Source of the DNA: Aralia elata
Lineage: Eukaryota; Streptophyta; Magnoliopsida; Apiales; Araliaceae
Reading direction: 5' to 3'
DNA: 64,000 nucleotides
Assembly (NCBI GenBank): GCA_034770075.1
Contig: CM068384.1
Location: forward strand, 92,964,720-93,028,719
The notes under the pieces are model-generated. The model was not told where the DNA came from. It was given only the letters and a program-made list of their open reading frames with translations, and searched no databases. The translations under genes and the position numbers were made by a program. This document shows positions 35,927-48,480 of this stretch, piece after piece (the first letter of the stretch is position 1; each line of letters begins with the position of its first letter).

Positions 35927-38900
35927 TGTAACGCCCCCGAAACTCGGGTCTTACCTTGAACCCGATTCCGACGCGTCACGGTACTACCCATACAATATAG
36001 GTTTACTAAAAATATGTAATAACAATAATATAACAACATATCCTCATCTAATCCCAGGCACGAAGACCTTAAATAAAACACTTATGACCAAGGTTGAATA
36101 AATACCATGATCCTTTACAATATCTCATGTGTGAACGCAAGGTTCAGATTCTGACTTTATCCAATCCCTGAATATTCGCAAGGTTATTCAATAACCAATA
36201 CATTCGTTATAAAAATGTCCTTTATACAACATCGACATCCTTGTAGTTTACTATAACAAGTAACTAACATAATCACATCATAATTATTATAATGGATAAC
36301 CTTCATTTCTAACTTAGGGTTTACATAGTCAAATTCACGTACATCATATACCGTCATCGTAGCTAAATAATTACAGTAAAGGGACATTTAGCAACCTTCC
36401 TGTTTCCATGCGCCTCTAATCCTTATCATCACGATATCAAGATAATGCATTGCATCGTAAATCTGCAAAAGTTTTATTTTTGCAAGAATGAGCACGACGG
36501 CTCAGCAAGAACTGACAGTTTTCACATTTCATGCTTCACGTAACACATAAGTTTTGCATTTTATCCATGGCATCATGATTCTCATACTATGCATCTTACT
36601 CATGCATTATAAATCTTATGCAATTCATCCATATATATGCATCATGATTCTCATAGCATACTTCATGCATCTCACATTGTATATTTACAATAATTCAAGT
36701 TCCACATAGAACAATATAGTCACATAATTGCACATTATGCACACTTTAATCATGCTCTCATATAATCCACATAATAGTGAAAGATTTAGTAATCAAGTCA
36801 TGTACATCGATACATTTAAACAAGTTAACAAGTTACTGAAAGAACTTGCCTTTAAGCGTTCCTTGCCAAATTATGATGGCTCATCCTTCAAATATCCTAC
36901 ACAATTTATTTAACAAAAAAAATACCAATTAGCCACTAAAAAGGCTTCATATAATGGTTTATATTATAAACCCACTTCATATCTTATAATGTTCGTTTTG
37001 TTTAACTCGAAACACTATTTAAGTTCTTTAACACTTTACGCGGCGTTTCGACGTTTACACGTCACACACCTAATTCGCCTCCTTTGCATGTGCTTAGCAT
37101 GCTCATACATTGATTTATAACAAACTATCATGTTTCATTATTATTAGAAACACAATATTAAACAAAGTTATACACACTTGTCGCGGCGTTACGACGCTTG
37201 CACGCCCATACGCCAAACTTGTTTACTCGAACGCCCATTCAAATTGTCTAATACCCAAAGGTTAATGTTAAGTATGATTATAAATCATAATAACCATGTT
37301 TTAGAACTTAGAAAACATCATTTAACAATGTCGGGAGCATTATACTATGCACACACGCATGCCCGACGCCTACCGTTTGCACAATAGCCCTAAAAACGGT
37401 TAATTTAAAAATTGTTCCAGGTAATAAATTTTAATTCTAATTAATGGATGTTGTAGGTCTATCTCTAAGCTTTCCGGATCATCTTGAATCGCCTAAATCC
37501 GAGTCCGTATGAGAAAGTTATGGCCATTTTCCCAACGGACGTCGAAGCTGAGTCGGACAGCGCACACGCGGGCGGGCGGCACCAGGCGCACGGCGTGCGG
37601 CAGCGCGCGCGCGCGGGCGCGCGGGGCCTTGGTGCGGGCGCGCGGCTGGCCTGGTGGCCCTTGTCAGACATCGCGATTTTGACCCTCCTTCACTCCAATC
37701 CTCATAACTTCTTCTCTAGACCTTCAAATTGGTCCGTTCCGGACTCTATGGACTCCTAAGACATAGAGCTACAACATATCAAAAATTCAGAGCTACCCAC
37801 TAACATTAACATGGCCAAATCTTAGGCCAAAGTATTAACTCATGCTCTGTTTTGAATGTTCTATGTGTTCTTCACTAAAATCATCACCAAATCTTTGTTT
37901 TAACACCTTTTTACTCGATTCCAGTTGGGTTAACTTGGTAATCCATGGAACTACAATACCATAACAACAAATAAATTAAACCAACACGAAATATTAGCTA
38001 CAGATTGTCCAAAACAGTCCATAGGTCCAAGATTTGTCCAAAATGTCCATTGTTCTTCATGTTCTTCACGTTCTTCATCCTCCTTGAGCATAGGTACGAA
38101 TTTCTTTCCATTTTTGTTCCACTTTGATGTTATTAATAGCTTATATAACCTATTAACAACATTTACAAACATCCAACACAAACAAAAACCAACAAAAATC
38201 GCAAGAAAACCAACCCATGAGCATAAAAGCTCTAAAACCATGAAAATCTTGAAAACCTTAACCAAATCAAATGAAAATGGTTTCAAGTTAATGATTTACC
38301 TCTGTAAATCCCTCCTAGATGATATGAAGCTTTGCTAGGGCTTGGCTTGAGTCTCCTTCTTCCTTTTTGGTTCACCCGAACCTCTTCTTCTCTTCCTTTC
38401 TTCTTCTTCTTTTTCCGGCGACTCTTTTTCCTTTTCCGGTGACTTTTCCGGCGACTTCTTCCTCCTTTCTTCTTTCTCTTGGCTGCAGATTTTCCCTCTC
38501 TCTCTCTCTCTAATTGCTGATGGTTTGGTTTGAATGAGGTGCAAGAGAGAAATCAAATGGTTTGAATGGGATTAAGAGTGGAGGAGTAAATTTGGGAAAT
38601 GGGTTAGGAGCTCTATGAGCTTGCCGGCAATCTCCTCCCCATGCTCTCATTTGATTGGTCCAAAATGAGGGATTGGTTCCCTCTTGGGGTGACAAGCCAA
38701 AATAAATACCCAAAAACACCAAAATTATATCCGAAAACTCCCACTTTTGTACCAAAATTGGTAAATAACTCTACCCAAAATTAAAATGGGCATTACCATA
38801 AATATTGGAACACATAAACATAATTATTACGGGGTTTGTCCATTTATTCGGAACAGTCTTATTATACATTTCGGATACGGATAAAATCACGTATCTGCTC

Positions 38901-39747
38901 GACTAAATTTTCTGACGCTTGGAAAAATTATTCCTTCGCATACACGTCTTAATGAAATTTATAGAAACCGAAAAAGACGAAAAAATATTCGGGCGTGAAT
39001 AGTACCTCGGGAAACGTGCCCCGTGAATAGTGATTTTGCGATCTTTCGCAAAATCAATTATTCGCTCATACGGTTCAACAACGCATAAAAAAATTCATAC
39101 ATTGACCTCATCCAGGTTATAAAATAACCTTAAAACACGTCGCATAAAAATAATATTTAATCCGTTAATACTATTAATAAACCCAAATTACAAGGGTATT
39201 CACGATTCGCGATCGCTACTCTTTCCGATTAACTCCCCATAATCATATACATCAACGTACATATATCTCACCCATATTTTGGGTTAGCGTCTTTACAATA
39301 AATAACTCGTCCAATAATATTATCCTTCAACTATTTATTTAATCCAATAAATAGTACTATAGCGATATTTCTCGAATCACCCAGATTAGCTAATACGAAA
39401 ACTTTCATACTCACTAATCATTGTCTACACATAATCTAGGTTATAATATAACCTTTAAACACTTACCAACATAATATTATCAATAAAAAATCTATTTTAT
39501 TCAATAATATTCATAAGCTCGAATTATCAAGCTACCCATGACTCGCGATCGTTGCAATAATTAACTATTAACTCATTCATTTTGAATCTATGTATATATT
39601 TCACATTTATATATATACATATTAAGCTCATCAATTTAATCACATAAATATATATAACACATATATATATTCAAACGTGACTCATAATAAGAATTATTCT
39701 ATATTAAATTCTTATTATAATTATTTTCGAAAATCCGGGTTGTCACA
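35927..39747 (-). repeat. LARD 5' LTR (3821 bp)
   Basis: Same termini as the 3' LTR. It has the extra 336-bp block (39204-39551 including both short repeats), the shared module at 37447-37560 and the GC-rich island at about 37558-37665. Confidence 0.95.
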
Positions 39748-39752
39748 GCAAC

Positions 39753-42700
39753 ATTTTGTTTCTGATCCTCAAAAGATTGTTTGCCATCAATACAATTATT
39801 GAGTTGCTTCTCAAATTTGCAAACAGAGTTAAACCAACCAACCCAACACCTAATGGACTTTTTCAATAACAGGATTTCATCTTTTCCATTACATCTAGTT
39901 TACACAAATGCAACTCAAATATCAACTTTAAGTTATTACTTTTGGTTTCACTAAATATATTACTTGGTACATCTTCTCGCATCAATACTTTTTCTTATTA
40001 GTAGTAGGTGACCCCCTAGCTTCCTTGAGAAAAATTCTAATCTGCAACTACTTAATAGTTAATATAGATCAGATCTCAAAGTAGGTGACCCCCTCAGCGT
40101 GGGCATGGCAACTCCTCCAGCATCCTTGTTAAAAATTTTGATAAGACCACTTTTCTTTAGATTTTCAACCTTTAACTCGTAACTTACTATATATTGGAAT
40201 ATTTGTGATAATCTCTGAAAGAAAATACTAGTTTAGAACTACTTCATGGTGATCCAGGGAAGGTATATAACAAATCTAATTATAAACTTGTTATTATTGT
40301 ATTATATTTTATTCTTGTTTCCTGCTTTACCTTCACGCACTAGTGTGAACAATGATACAATGTGTGAACAAATGGAAGATTGACTCCACCAACCCATTAC
40401 CAAATATTCAGATCTTTGCTTCTAAACTCATTGAAATAATCAAGTACAGTTTGTAGCACATCGAATTATTGCTATTTGACACGTCCTACCTCCCCAACAA
40501 AGATATTCCATCGAGATAGTATAAGTGCAACTTAATTTGTAGCAAAGTTTCATCCCAAAAAGATGTAGGTTAAAGATTGGTATTACTGTGAATCTGTGAT
40601 ATGATGTAAATTAAAATTAAGTTATGTAACCATTTTCAGTGAAAGGAGATGAACAGTACCTAGTTCAGGGATGAACTGTACGTGAAGTTCAATATTTACA
40701 TATCTACTGTAGGCAGTAACTAATTTTCTGAATCATCATTTATGACATAATATACAATTTAGGTGTGAAATAGCAGTTCTAGGAGGAAAAATTATATAAT
40801 CAACGATCAACAAAGGAGCTAATGTAATTACATGTTATCAGTGATTACTGTATTATTGTTGTCCTTCTTCATTGTATTACTATTAGCCTTTTCCTCTGCC
40901 TCTTCACCTTCCCATACAACTTCAGTTACTGGAGAATACCACAAATGTATTAATCATCCACTAAGAAACACCTTGAAAGAAACTATAGGAAATTTGAACT
41001 TCAAATTTCTAAGGCTTACAAATAAAGAAACTATACTAAGCTGCTGGAAAACCTCCTTACCTCTGTTCAACATAAAAAACACTAATACTGTATAAATTGA
41101 CATAATAATAACCTTTTGATTACTTAAACCATGCACCAACCAAGTATTTCATTGGAAATCAAACAATTGTTTTATTTCTTCAAATACCTATTTTGTTTCC
41201 TGTTGTATGCTATATCTGGTTATGTATCATCAAAGTAGGGTCATCGACATTATCATGGATACCATATTCACTATTACTGATATTCCAGTTTTTCTGAATC
41301 ATATAGCATGTGGTTCAAATTTAGACAAAGCTTTAAGAGACATCCATTCATGCTACTCTTTTGTGGTTTATTATTTTTCCATGAATGGTCTTAGTTTTTT
41401 ATATTACTTAAGTATTGCATTTTTCATTGGTTCTTGGAGTTTCATTGGTTTATTATTTTTCCATGAATGGTCTTAGTTTATTATTTTTCCATGAAATATT
41501 TTTCAGGATGAAAGGGTTCTAGTGATTGATACATTTTCATTTCATTTTCTAATGAAAAAAGTATTGCATTCTAGGCTTTAAACTTTTCCAAAAAGAAAAG
41601 AAGTCAGATTTGCTTGCAAACCACATTGAAAGATCTGTAGTTATAACCGTCTTCTCTGCAAGGATCTTCTCGCACCTGTACCATATGACCTTTGCAAGAG
41701 CATATACTGAGTATTATTTTTCTAGTAGATTGTTTCAAGTTCTACAAGTTTACTTGAAGTCCCCATACATTTCATTTCATGCTTCATACAATTTTTATTT
41801 TGTGCCTTTTTTCCTTTCGAGTTTATGACATTGTTTGTATGAGTTCACATCCTAAAACTTATTAAAAAAGAGAGTGAAAAAAAAATAGTCAACACTGTTA
41901 AGGTTTGACATATTGTAATAATGTCGAGGTTTTAGATGCTTCATCGGTTATATAATCTTATGGTCTTAACGATTCATCAATTGTATTATCTAACGACCTC
42001 AACTTCTTCTTCACGATGAATATAAACTGATTTTTCTCACAAGGCATTTAATATATTGCAGAAAGGAGGATTGGCGCTCTGGCTTAATATTCTGCTACTG
42101 CTGCTGCCGCCACTACTACCGCCGCTGTCGCTATCTAGCCTATCAAAGAAGTTAAGTTGTACAGCTAACTGATAATATGAGACCCTCCTTTTCTTCTTTC
42201 TTTTCATGTCTAACTATGCTCCATCTGTTCTTGAGACGGGGATATAGGAGCTCTGATTCCAACTAATAACCGTTGGTTGTACTTAAGTTGTACATTTATA
42301 GTTTTGAAGAATATAATACCTAGAATCAGGCTTAAGCTGCGGCTGAGATGGTGAAACACACCTGATGCCCCTGCAGAGGAGATATAAAGTTACTTTATAA
42401 GTTTTACGGGTGTAAAATTGGGGGAGAAGGAAGATGTAGTGAAGTTGTGATCATCGTGACTGTACAAATGTTGCTCGGTGCATAGCCTTCGATGTTTAGG
42501 AGTGCCCATAATTTTCCTTCTGCTTGGATTTTATAAAGTTTCCTTTAATTATACAACTTTTTCGAATATGTCTGAATTATGTTTGTTTAATAGCTTCTTT
42601 GTTCATTTTCCGATTGGTATGAGTACCTTTTAGTTTCATACTCGGTAGATTGCCCAGTCTCCAATATCAATACCTGTTTGTTGATGAGTTGAGAAGTGTT

Positions 42701-43485
42701 TCTTTCTGTTCTTTAAATATTTTTACTTCAAGGGTAAAGTCGCTTTCTAGAGGAAAATTATTTATTAAAGCACTAGGCATTATTTCGTAATCTTATTTAT
42801 GACGAGAAATTAGTCCAATCATACGCCACTTTGTGTCTCATTTGAAAAAATATGGAGTATGACGATGATGCCATGTTATTTCTATCACATCAGATACAAC
42901 ATAAATGGGAGAGAATTATGTTGGTAAACAATTACCGATCATAATAACAGACGGTGAAAAAAATGATCTCTTTATTTTGTGTCTTAGATGAATGATACAA
43001 ATAGTGTGGATTACGATTGCATCTATTTTTTTTCCATCATTTACTTTTGTCTAATGAAACAAATTATAAAAAAAATAATAATCCTTTCCAATCAACTGAA
43101 AATGTTGGTATACTATCATTTTTCTGGATTATGTAGCTTTTGAGGTTTCTTTGTATTTTTCACACTAATTTTAGTGTATAATATTTTTTTGGAAATGATA
43201 TTATTATTTTTTGCAATGGGTTGACTGAAATATGTATGGTTGTGATTTGAGAGTAATTGGTCAATATTTTTTTATTTTTACTTTATATAAATAAATTGTT
43301 TATTAAGTGATTGATATTAGAATTCGGATATTTGAATAATTTGTTTATTCGAATATAAAACAGAAACAAATATGTTCCGCATTTGGACAGAATTTTCAAA
43401 TACTAAATACAAATATTTTTTGACAATTCTCCAAATACCGGATATGGTTTTACAAAAACATACTTATTGAGATTATCTTAATTTA
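39753..43485. other. CACTA interior, right half, with a gene-3'-end-like segment
   Basis: No transposase is recognised. 40832-41095 is an 87-codon plus-strand frame with a hydrophobic N-terminus and no family resemblance. Near 42058 an acceptor-like TTGCAG precedes a short GC-rich stretch encoding ATAAAATTTAAVAI in one frame, then 3' UTR-like text to about 42720. It could be the last exon of captured host DNA. 41370-41490 has a short local duplication of TTATTTTTCCATGAATGGTC. 42720-43480 is AT-rich with nothing seen. Confidence 0.35.
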
Positions 43486-44081
43486 AGGCAACATTTTAAT
43501 AGTCGTTGCAAAAAGCTGTATACAATATGCAACGAAAATAACAATTGTTGCAAATGAATGTGGGTTATATTAGGCAACGAGATATAGCAACAAAAAAACT
43601 TTCGTTGCCCACGATGAGGAGAAATCAAGTGGCCGAAAATTTTGCAACAAATTCCTAACGAATTTTTTTTCCAAATTTTGCAACGACATGAATTTCGTTG
43701 AAAAAAGTGAAAGTCTGACACAATCTGCAACGAAGGACAAAAGTCGTTGCTAAACATACACTTTTAGCAACGACTTATAAAGTCGTTGCCTGAAAAACCG
43801 TTGCTAAAGTCTCATTTTTAGCAACAAAAAAACTTTCGTTGCCCACGATGACGGGAAATCAAGTGGTCGAAAATTTTGCAACGAATTTCTAACGAAATTT
43901 TCTCCCGCCAATGAATTAACAACGAAATTTTGCAACGACTTATAAATTTCGTTGCAAAAAGTGAAAGCCTGACACAATTTGCAACGAAAGACAAATTTCG
44001 TTGCTAAACATATACTTTTAGCAACTTCTTTTAAAGTCGTTGCCCGAAAAATCGTTACTAAAGGCCAATTTTTTTGTAGTG
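43486..44081. repeat. CACTA right subterminal repeats with internal duplication
   Basis: GCAACGAAA/TTTCGTTGC arrays in both orientations. The whole end is duplicated in tandem: about 43583-43815 and 43816-44069 share AGCAACAAAAAAACTTTCGT, GAAATCAAGTGG, CTGACACAAT and CTTTTAGCAAC in the same order. Only the outer copy ends in the true terminus TTTTTTTGTAGTG. Confidence 0.9.
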
Positions 44082-44084
44082 ATT

Positions 44085-44290
44085 ATTGATCGGAATGATA
44101 CCTGAAACTACACCTCTGGATGCTACATCATCTTGGACCGTTATATTGAAGGTCCTAGTGGGCGGTCTATATGGTGGAGCTGTCCAGCTATAGTTAGCTG
44201 CCCACTGCTATTACCTCTGTTGCCACTTCCTCCATCGGCTCCCTTTTTCGGACAATTCCTTGCGATATGGTCTGCCGATCCACAGATAAA
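44085..44290 (-). pseudogene. G1 gag C-terminus with zinc knuckle
   Basis: The minus strand encodes FICGSADHIARNCPKKG, the CCHC zinc knuckle (Cx4Hx4C half intact, first Cys position reads Asn), then a Gly/Asn/Ser-rich linker and finally SGIIPIN, the usual lead-in to the gypsy protease. The frame is cut by the CACTA insertion at 44081 and continues at 22441. Upstream it is truncated at about 44290, where LTR-like sequence begins, so most of gag is deleted. Zinc knuckles bind the element RNA in the virus-like particle. Confidence 0.85.
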
Positions 44291-44623
44291 ATTGCTCAGC
44301 AAGTCATAATAGTTGAATAACAACAAAATCAAGAATCAAATATTCGTTCAATGAAAACTTCGATAACTGAACAATAGTTATGAAGTAGCTTGAATAAACA
44401 GGAATAAATTAAATTCCTTTTATTTTTTTAAGCATCAACAACATTTACTTACATAACACATTATTGCACGGGGTACAATACATACTAATACTTGCCCAAA
44501 TTATTTGATTTGACACTATCGTCCTATCACAATTCAGGAATTATTATAAGTCATATCTAAGCAATAATATTTCGACTGAAATAGCTCAACAAATTGAGTT
44601 AGGCCGAATCGAATGGCGATAAC

Positions 44624-45835
44624 TGATGAGTGGGTTTTATACCTACAAATTTGATATCTTTTAGGCTCAATTCTTTCCTATCTTTCAGTATTTTTAGTAT
44701 TATTTTACTTGTTATTTCATTGGTTTTGTAGGAGGCAGCTTTGGATGGACATTTGTGGAAATATTGGACTTTAGGGGTAAATTCGTAATTACAGCAAAAG
44801 TGGTTCGTGCCGGGGCACGAGTTTCAGGTTAATATTAGTGCCGGGACGAGCTCCATAATGGCTCGCGCCCGGGGGCAGCAAACCAAGGCCATTTTTGGCG
44901 TCGGGACGAGCTCGTCGGGAATTCTCAGCGGCTGGCTTTGTCTTGTTCTGACATAGTGGGATAGCTTAGGAGGATTTTCAGGAGCTGGATTGAGACTAGA
45001 AGAGAGAGAATAGTCAGTGTATTGGGCATCTAGGGAGTGCAATTAAAAAGATGCAACCAAGGTTTGAAAATATTGAAGCTAGGGTTTGAACTCAAAAGGA
45101 GAAGAACAAAAGAGAAGAAAGAACCACCATAACACCACCAAGGAGCACGGGATTACCAAATTAGAGAAGGAAAGCTAGAGAAAAGGAAGATACTACCAAG
45201 CATCAATTCGAGAATCAACCAAAAAGGGGTTTTATCGTTCTAATTTCTAGAATTTCATTCTTAGTTTCTAATTCCAAAACCATGTTATGTAAATTGAATA
45301 TGGTGTTATTAAGAGCTATCATGAATTAATCTTTTCATTCTAAGATTCCAATGGAACCCAAATCATAGTTTGTGTTGAATTCTCTCTCTGTGAATATTAG
45401 TTAGACTCTTGTTAGTGTGTAGAATAGAGATATATCTATACACCGCAATAGGAAATACGTATTTGACCATTGAGAGAGACTTGTATATATTGGTGATTTC
45501 TCGGATAACAATTCTTGTGTTCTAACTAATTGAAATGGAGAGAGTTGTGATATTCAAATGAAGAGTTGGGGGAAATTGTAATCTTAGATCTTTCTATCTT
45601 GAATTCTATCCGTGTTTCGTTTAATCCTTGCTTTCTTAATTATCTTGATTTAGTTTTAATTATCAATAAAATTAAATCATATTATCATTGTTTGAATAGG
45701 ATCAACTTGTCATGCAATTGGTAATTGGTAGTTATTTGACATAATTCCTCGTGGGTTCGACACTCTACTTACTTTATATTACTTGTGGACCGCGTATACT
45801 TGCGCGTATTTTATTGATTGTGAAATCGAGCAACA
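44624..45835 (+). mobile_element. Solo LTR with 5-bp TSD
   Basis: 1212 bp, starting TGATGAGTGGGTTTTATACC and ending AAATCGAGCAACA, flanked by the exact duplication ATAAC (44619-44623 and 45836-45840). Terminal text matches the style of element E's LTR (TGATGAGTG ... AAATCGACCAACA) in the opposite orientation, so it is a relative. It probably arose by recombination between two LTRs. The 72-codon frame at 44824-45042 minus is not supported. Confidence 0.93.
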
Positions 45836-46460
45836 ATAACTCATTTTCATAGTTCATATCTCATAATACAATGAATTTCATATAGCAAATGAAATTTCAC
45901 AGTCTAAACGCATGTCTTGCATAGAATAATAAATGTACAAGGTTATACAATATTTGCATTTAATACGTAATCAATGAAAGTTGAAAACTTGCTCAATTAT
46001 AAATTTGAGTAAGTGTAGGAAACTTACATTTAATATGAAAATTAAATGAAGTTAGAAAAGTTGCACAAAATAATTATATGAGTAAGTTTAGGAAACTTGC
46101 CTTTAACAATTACTCTAAAAGCGTCCTTCAATTGCCCTACACATTTAATTAATAATGACATACTAATTAGTCACATAAAGACTCCATATATTGGTTTATG
46201 TTGCATTATTACTCATTTTAGATTGTTCGCGTTTTATAATATAAGTAACGCGACAACCTTTCAAAAATGTCTCACGGTGTCGCGATGTTCGGGAGCACCA
46301 CGACCCTCATAATGACCCTCTATGGTGGTCTATATTAATATTAAATATTAATATTTATTATTATTATTATTATTATTCATTTTATAATATTAACCTTTTA
46401 TAAGTTGGAACATTTTAGAACAATGTCAAAAATGTCGCATGTCACCATGAAACGACGTGT

Positions 46461-46575
46461 CGACACGCCCGACATGCACGTCGCGGCTCGGCGTTGCCCA
46501 ACACGCCCCGACGTGCATCACATCGCTTGGCGTTGCACAACACGCCCTGACGTGCAACGTCGTTCAGCGTTCGGA
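46461..46575. repeat. Three GC-rich tandem units of about 39 bp in the G2 LTR
   Basis: Units start ACACGCCC(C/T)GACGTGCA and carry CGGCGTTGC or a close variant. Together they form a GC-rich island in an AT-rich LTR. Overlapping frames at 46405-46732 come from it. Confidence 0.85.
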
Positions 46576-46739
46576 AACAGCCCACGACATTTTCGTGCCC
46601 AATCGCACTCTCAGTGGCGCTAAAACTGAGCCAAAAATGCGCTCAAAGCAGCAGCCCCCTAGCGCCCATCTTGCCCGTTCTGACCCCTTTTCTTCCAAAC
46701 CTCATAACTTGCTCGTTATAAGTCGGAATTAGATCGTTC

Positions 46740-48480
46740 TTACATCTACGACTTCTTTATTCAATGAACTATAAGATCCTTGGAAAATAAAAATATTTCA
46801 GTAACACAATCAAAACAAATTTTCATCTAAAATGGGCAGAACATAATTAGGGTTTCTCCCCCTTTTACTAGTTTTTACAAAAAAAGTACGCCATGACTTC
46901 GTTACAAACGATTTTTCTTCCATTCCTATTGGGTGATGTTCATCACTCCTAAGAGTATAAAACAACACCTTAGAGCTTAATTTTTACAATTCGTATACGA
47001 CACAAAAAGTGTGCCAAAACAGTCCATAATATTGATTTTCTTCCTTTATGCTAGGAGTTTTGTGTTTTTTTTATTATTAGTTCCACTTTTCATGCATTTA
47101 CCGGGTAGATTTAAACAAGATTAAGTCACATAGCCTTATCACTCCAAGATCCTTCTTTGATCTTTCAAAAAAAATCAACATCCACCAACAAGCACTTCAT
47201 TATCATACTAGAGAACTTTTAAAAGAAAATAAGATGAAATAGCTAGATAGATTTCTAGGGTTGCTTACCTTCTTGATGATCCTTTCTTCTTCTTGATCTT
47301 GCTAACTTATGCAAAAATAAAAACTTGCTAGACTTCCTCCTTCCTCTTGCTAGGTTTGGATCTTCACTCTTTTTATTTCTCAAGGAACTTTTAAATTCTT
47401 TCTTGATCTTTCTCTCTTTTTGTTGTTCTTTCTTACCTTTCTTATCTCTTCTCTCTCCTCTTTCTCTTGGAATGAATGAGGAAAATGACTAAGTGTAGAA
47501 TTAACCTAGCTAATTTCCCCCACCAACTAACCTAACTAAGCTCTAAGGTTAAGTCAACTCATGTGAGGTTAGGAGACCAAATGATTACTTAAGGCCCTGT
47601 TTGGTTGAATTAAAATGAGGGGAGGGAACAAAAATCTAATACTTGATTTTCTTGGATAAAACTTTCTATTTATGGAAGGTGAGTCACCACCTTATCTCCC
47701 CACCTCACCGTACCCAGCCACTCCCTCCTTCTCCCTTGTCCCACTTTGCTTTTTCCATGTTCATTTCACCTCATGCTAATTGCCAATGAGTGACACTTGC
47801 CCCATACTTTTCCTTGGCTCCAAGTAATTAGGTTTTATCCCTAGCCTCTAAGCCTTGGCTCAACCCTAAGCTAAGTCATGCTACCCTAGACTAAACCCCA
47901 GGAAACCCTAGCCAAGCCATCCAAAACCTAGGCTTATTTGGCTCGGTTGTTTCTATTCAAACTTAAATTCGATTCTAGTTACTTTCCACTCGACTTTCAT
48001 AACTTATTAAGTTAGTAAAAAGTCCATTTTGCTCTTTCATACAAACAACTAGGGTTTACATTCCCGAACTTAGTCGGTTACGCGATTTCTTCCAAATTAG
48101 ATATTCTTAATTCATCCCACGTGCGAAAAACTACGAAATTTCTTTCGTCGATTTTATTGGAGATTACATTTCTCGTCCTCAAATAAGTGCGATATGCGAT
48201 CCCGTGATTCAAAAATTCGATTAAAACGAAAATGACGTTTTTGGCGTGAATAGTGTTTTTACGACTTTTTCTTCGAAAAACTTTTATTAGAGATTTCATC
48301 TCTCTTTCTTAAATAAACGCTATGACGTAATTCGAAATTTCAAAAATAAACGTTTATTAGCGTTTTCTATGTTTTATGAATAGCGTTTTAGCATTTTTTT
48401 TCGAAAAAAATTATTTTCATAAAATTAGGTCATTAATCAACCTTGAATCACATAAACAGAATAATATTCATAAAATTTTA
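46740..48480. other. G2 LTR body, non-coding
   Basis: No gene. About 47270-47470 is a CT-rich stretch like the leader-like CT-rich stretch of the LARD LTR (32150-32290). About 47600-47930 holds CCTAGCC/CTAAGCC-type short repeats. Confidence 0.5.

Larger units (their letters stand above)
29713..39747 (-). mobile_element. LARD-type large non-autonomous LTR retrotransposon
   Basis: 10,035 bp, flanked by the exact duplication GCAAC (29708-29712 and 39748-39752). Orientation is minus: the 5' LTR is 35927-39747, a primer-binding site complementary to tRNA-iMet (TGGTATCAGAGC on the minus strand, 35913-35924) follows after two bases, and a purine tract (AAGGAGGGAAGGA, 33192-33204) precedes the 3' LTR 29713-33191. 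The 2.7-kb interior (33192-35926) has no gag or pol frame in any frame. LTRs above 3 kb around a non-coding interior fit the LARD definition. CCGAGGACGGAATCC next to the purine tract resembles the Tekay/Del chromovirus 3' signature, so an autonomous Tekay-like relative probably supplies its proteins. The two LTRs are nearly identical, so insertion was recent. Confidence 0.95.
22442..44081. mobile_element. CACTA (En/Spm-like) element, carrying nested insertions
   Basis: Terminal inverted repeats CACTACAAAAAAAT(T)GGCC start at 22442 and end, inverted, at 44081. The 3-bp duplication ATT flanks them (22439-22441 and 44082-44084). Independent proof that both ends belong together: the broken gypsy frame reads ...GIIPIN on the right and NKNVYVLFDSG on the left. 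Span is 21,640 bp, or about 10.9 kb after removing the nested LARD (29713-39747) and TRIM (28199-28890) with their TSDs. Both ends carry subterminal arrays of TTTCGTTGC/GCAACGAAA. I see no TNP2-type transposase or TNPA-like frame anywhere inside, so it looks non-autonomous with cargo of unknown origin. Confidence 0.88.

Noticed and set aside
40832..41095. Frame with a hydrophobic N-terminus resembling a small secreted peptide
   Set aside because: No family match, no conserved Cys pattern or splice support; lies in degenerate CACTA interior.
22442..44081. Two separate CACTA MITEs at about 22.4-23.2 kb and 43.5-44.1 kb
   Set aside because: Each has only one terminus; the matching ATT duplication and the split protease frame show they are the two ends of one element.
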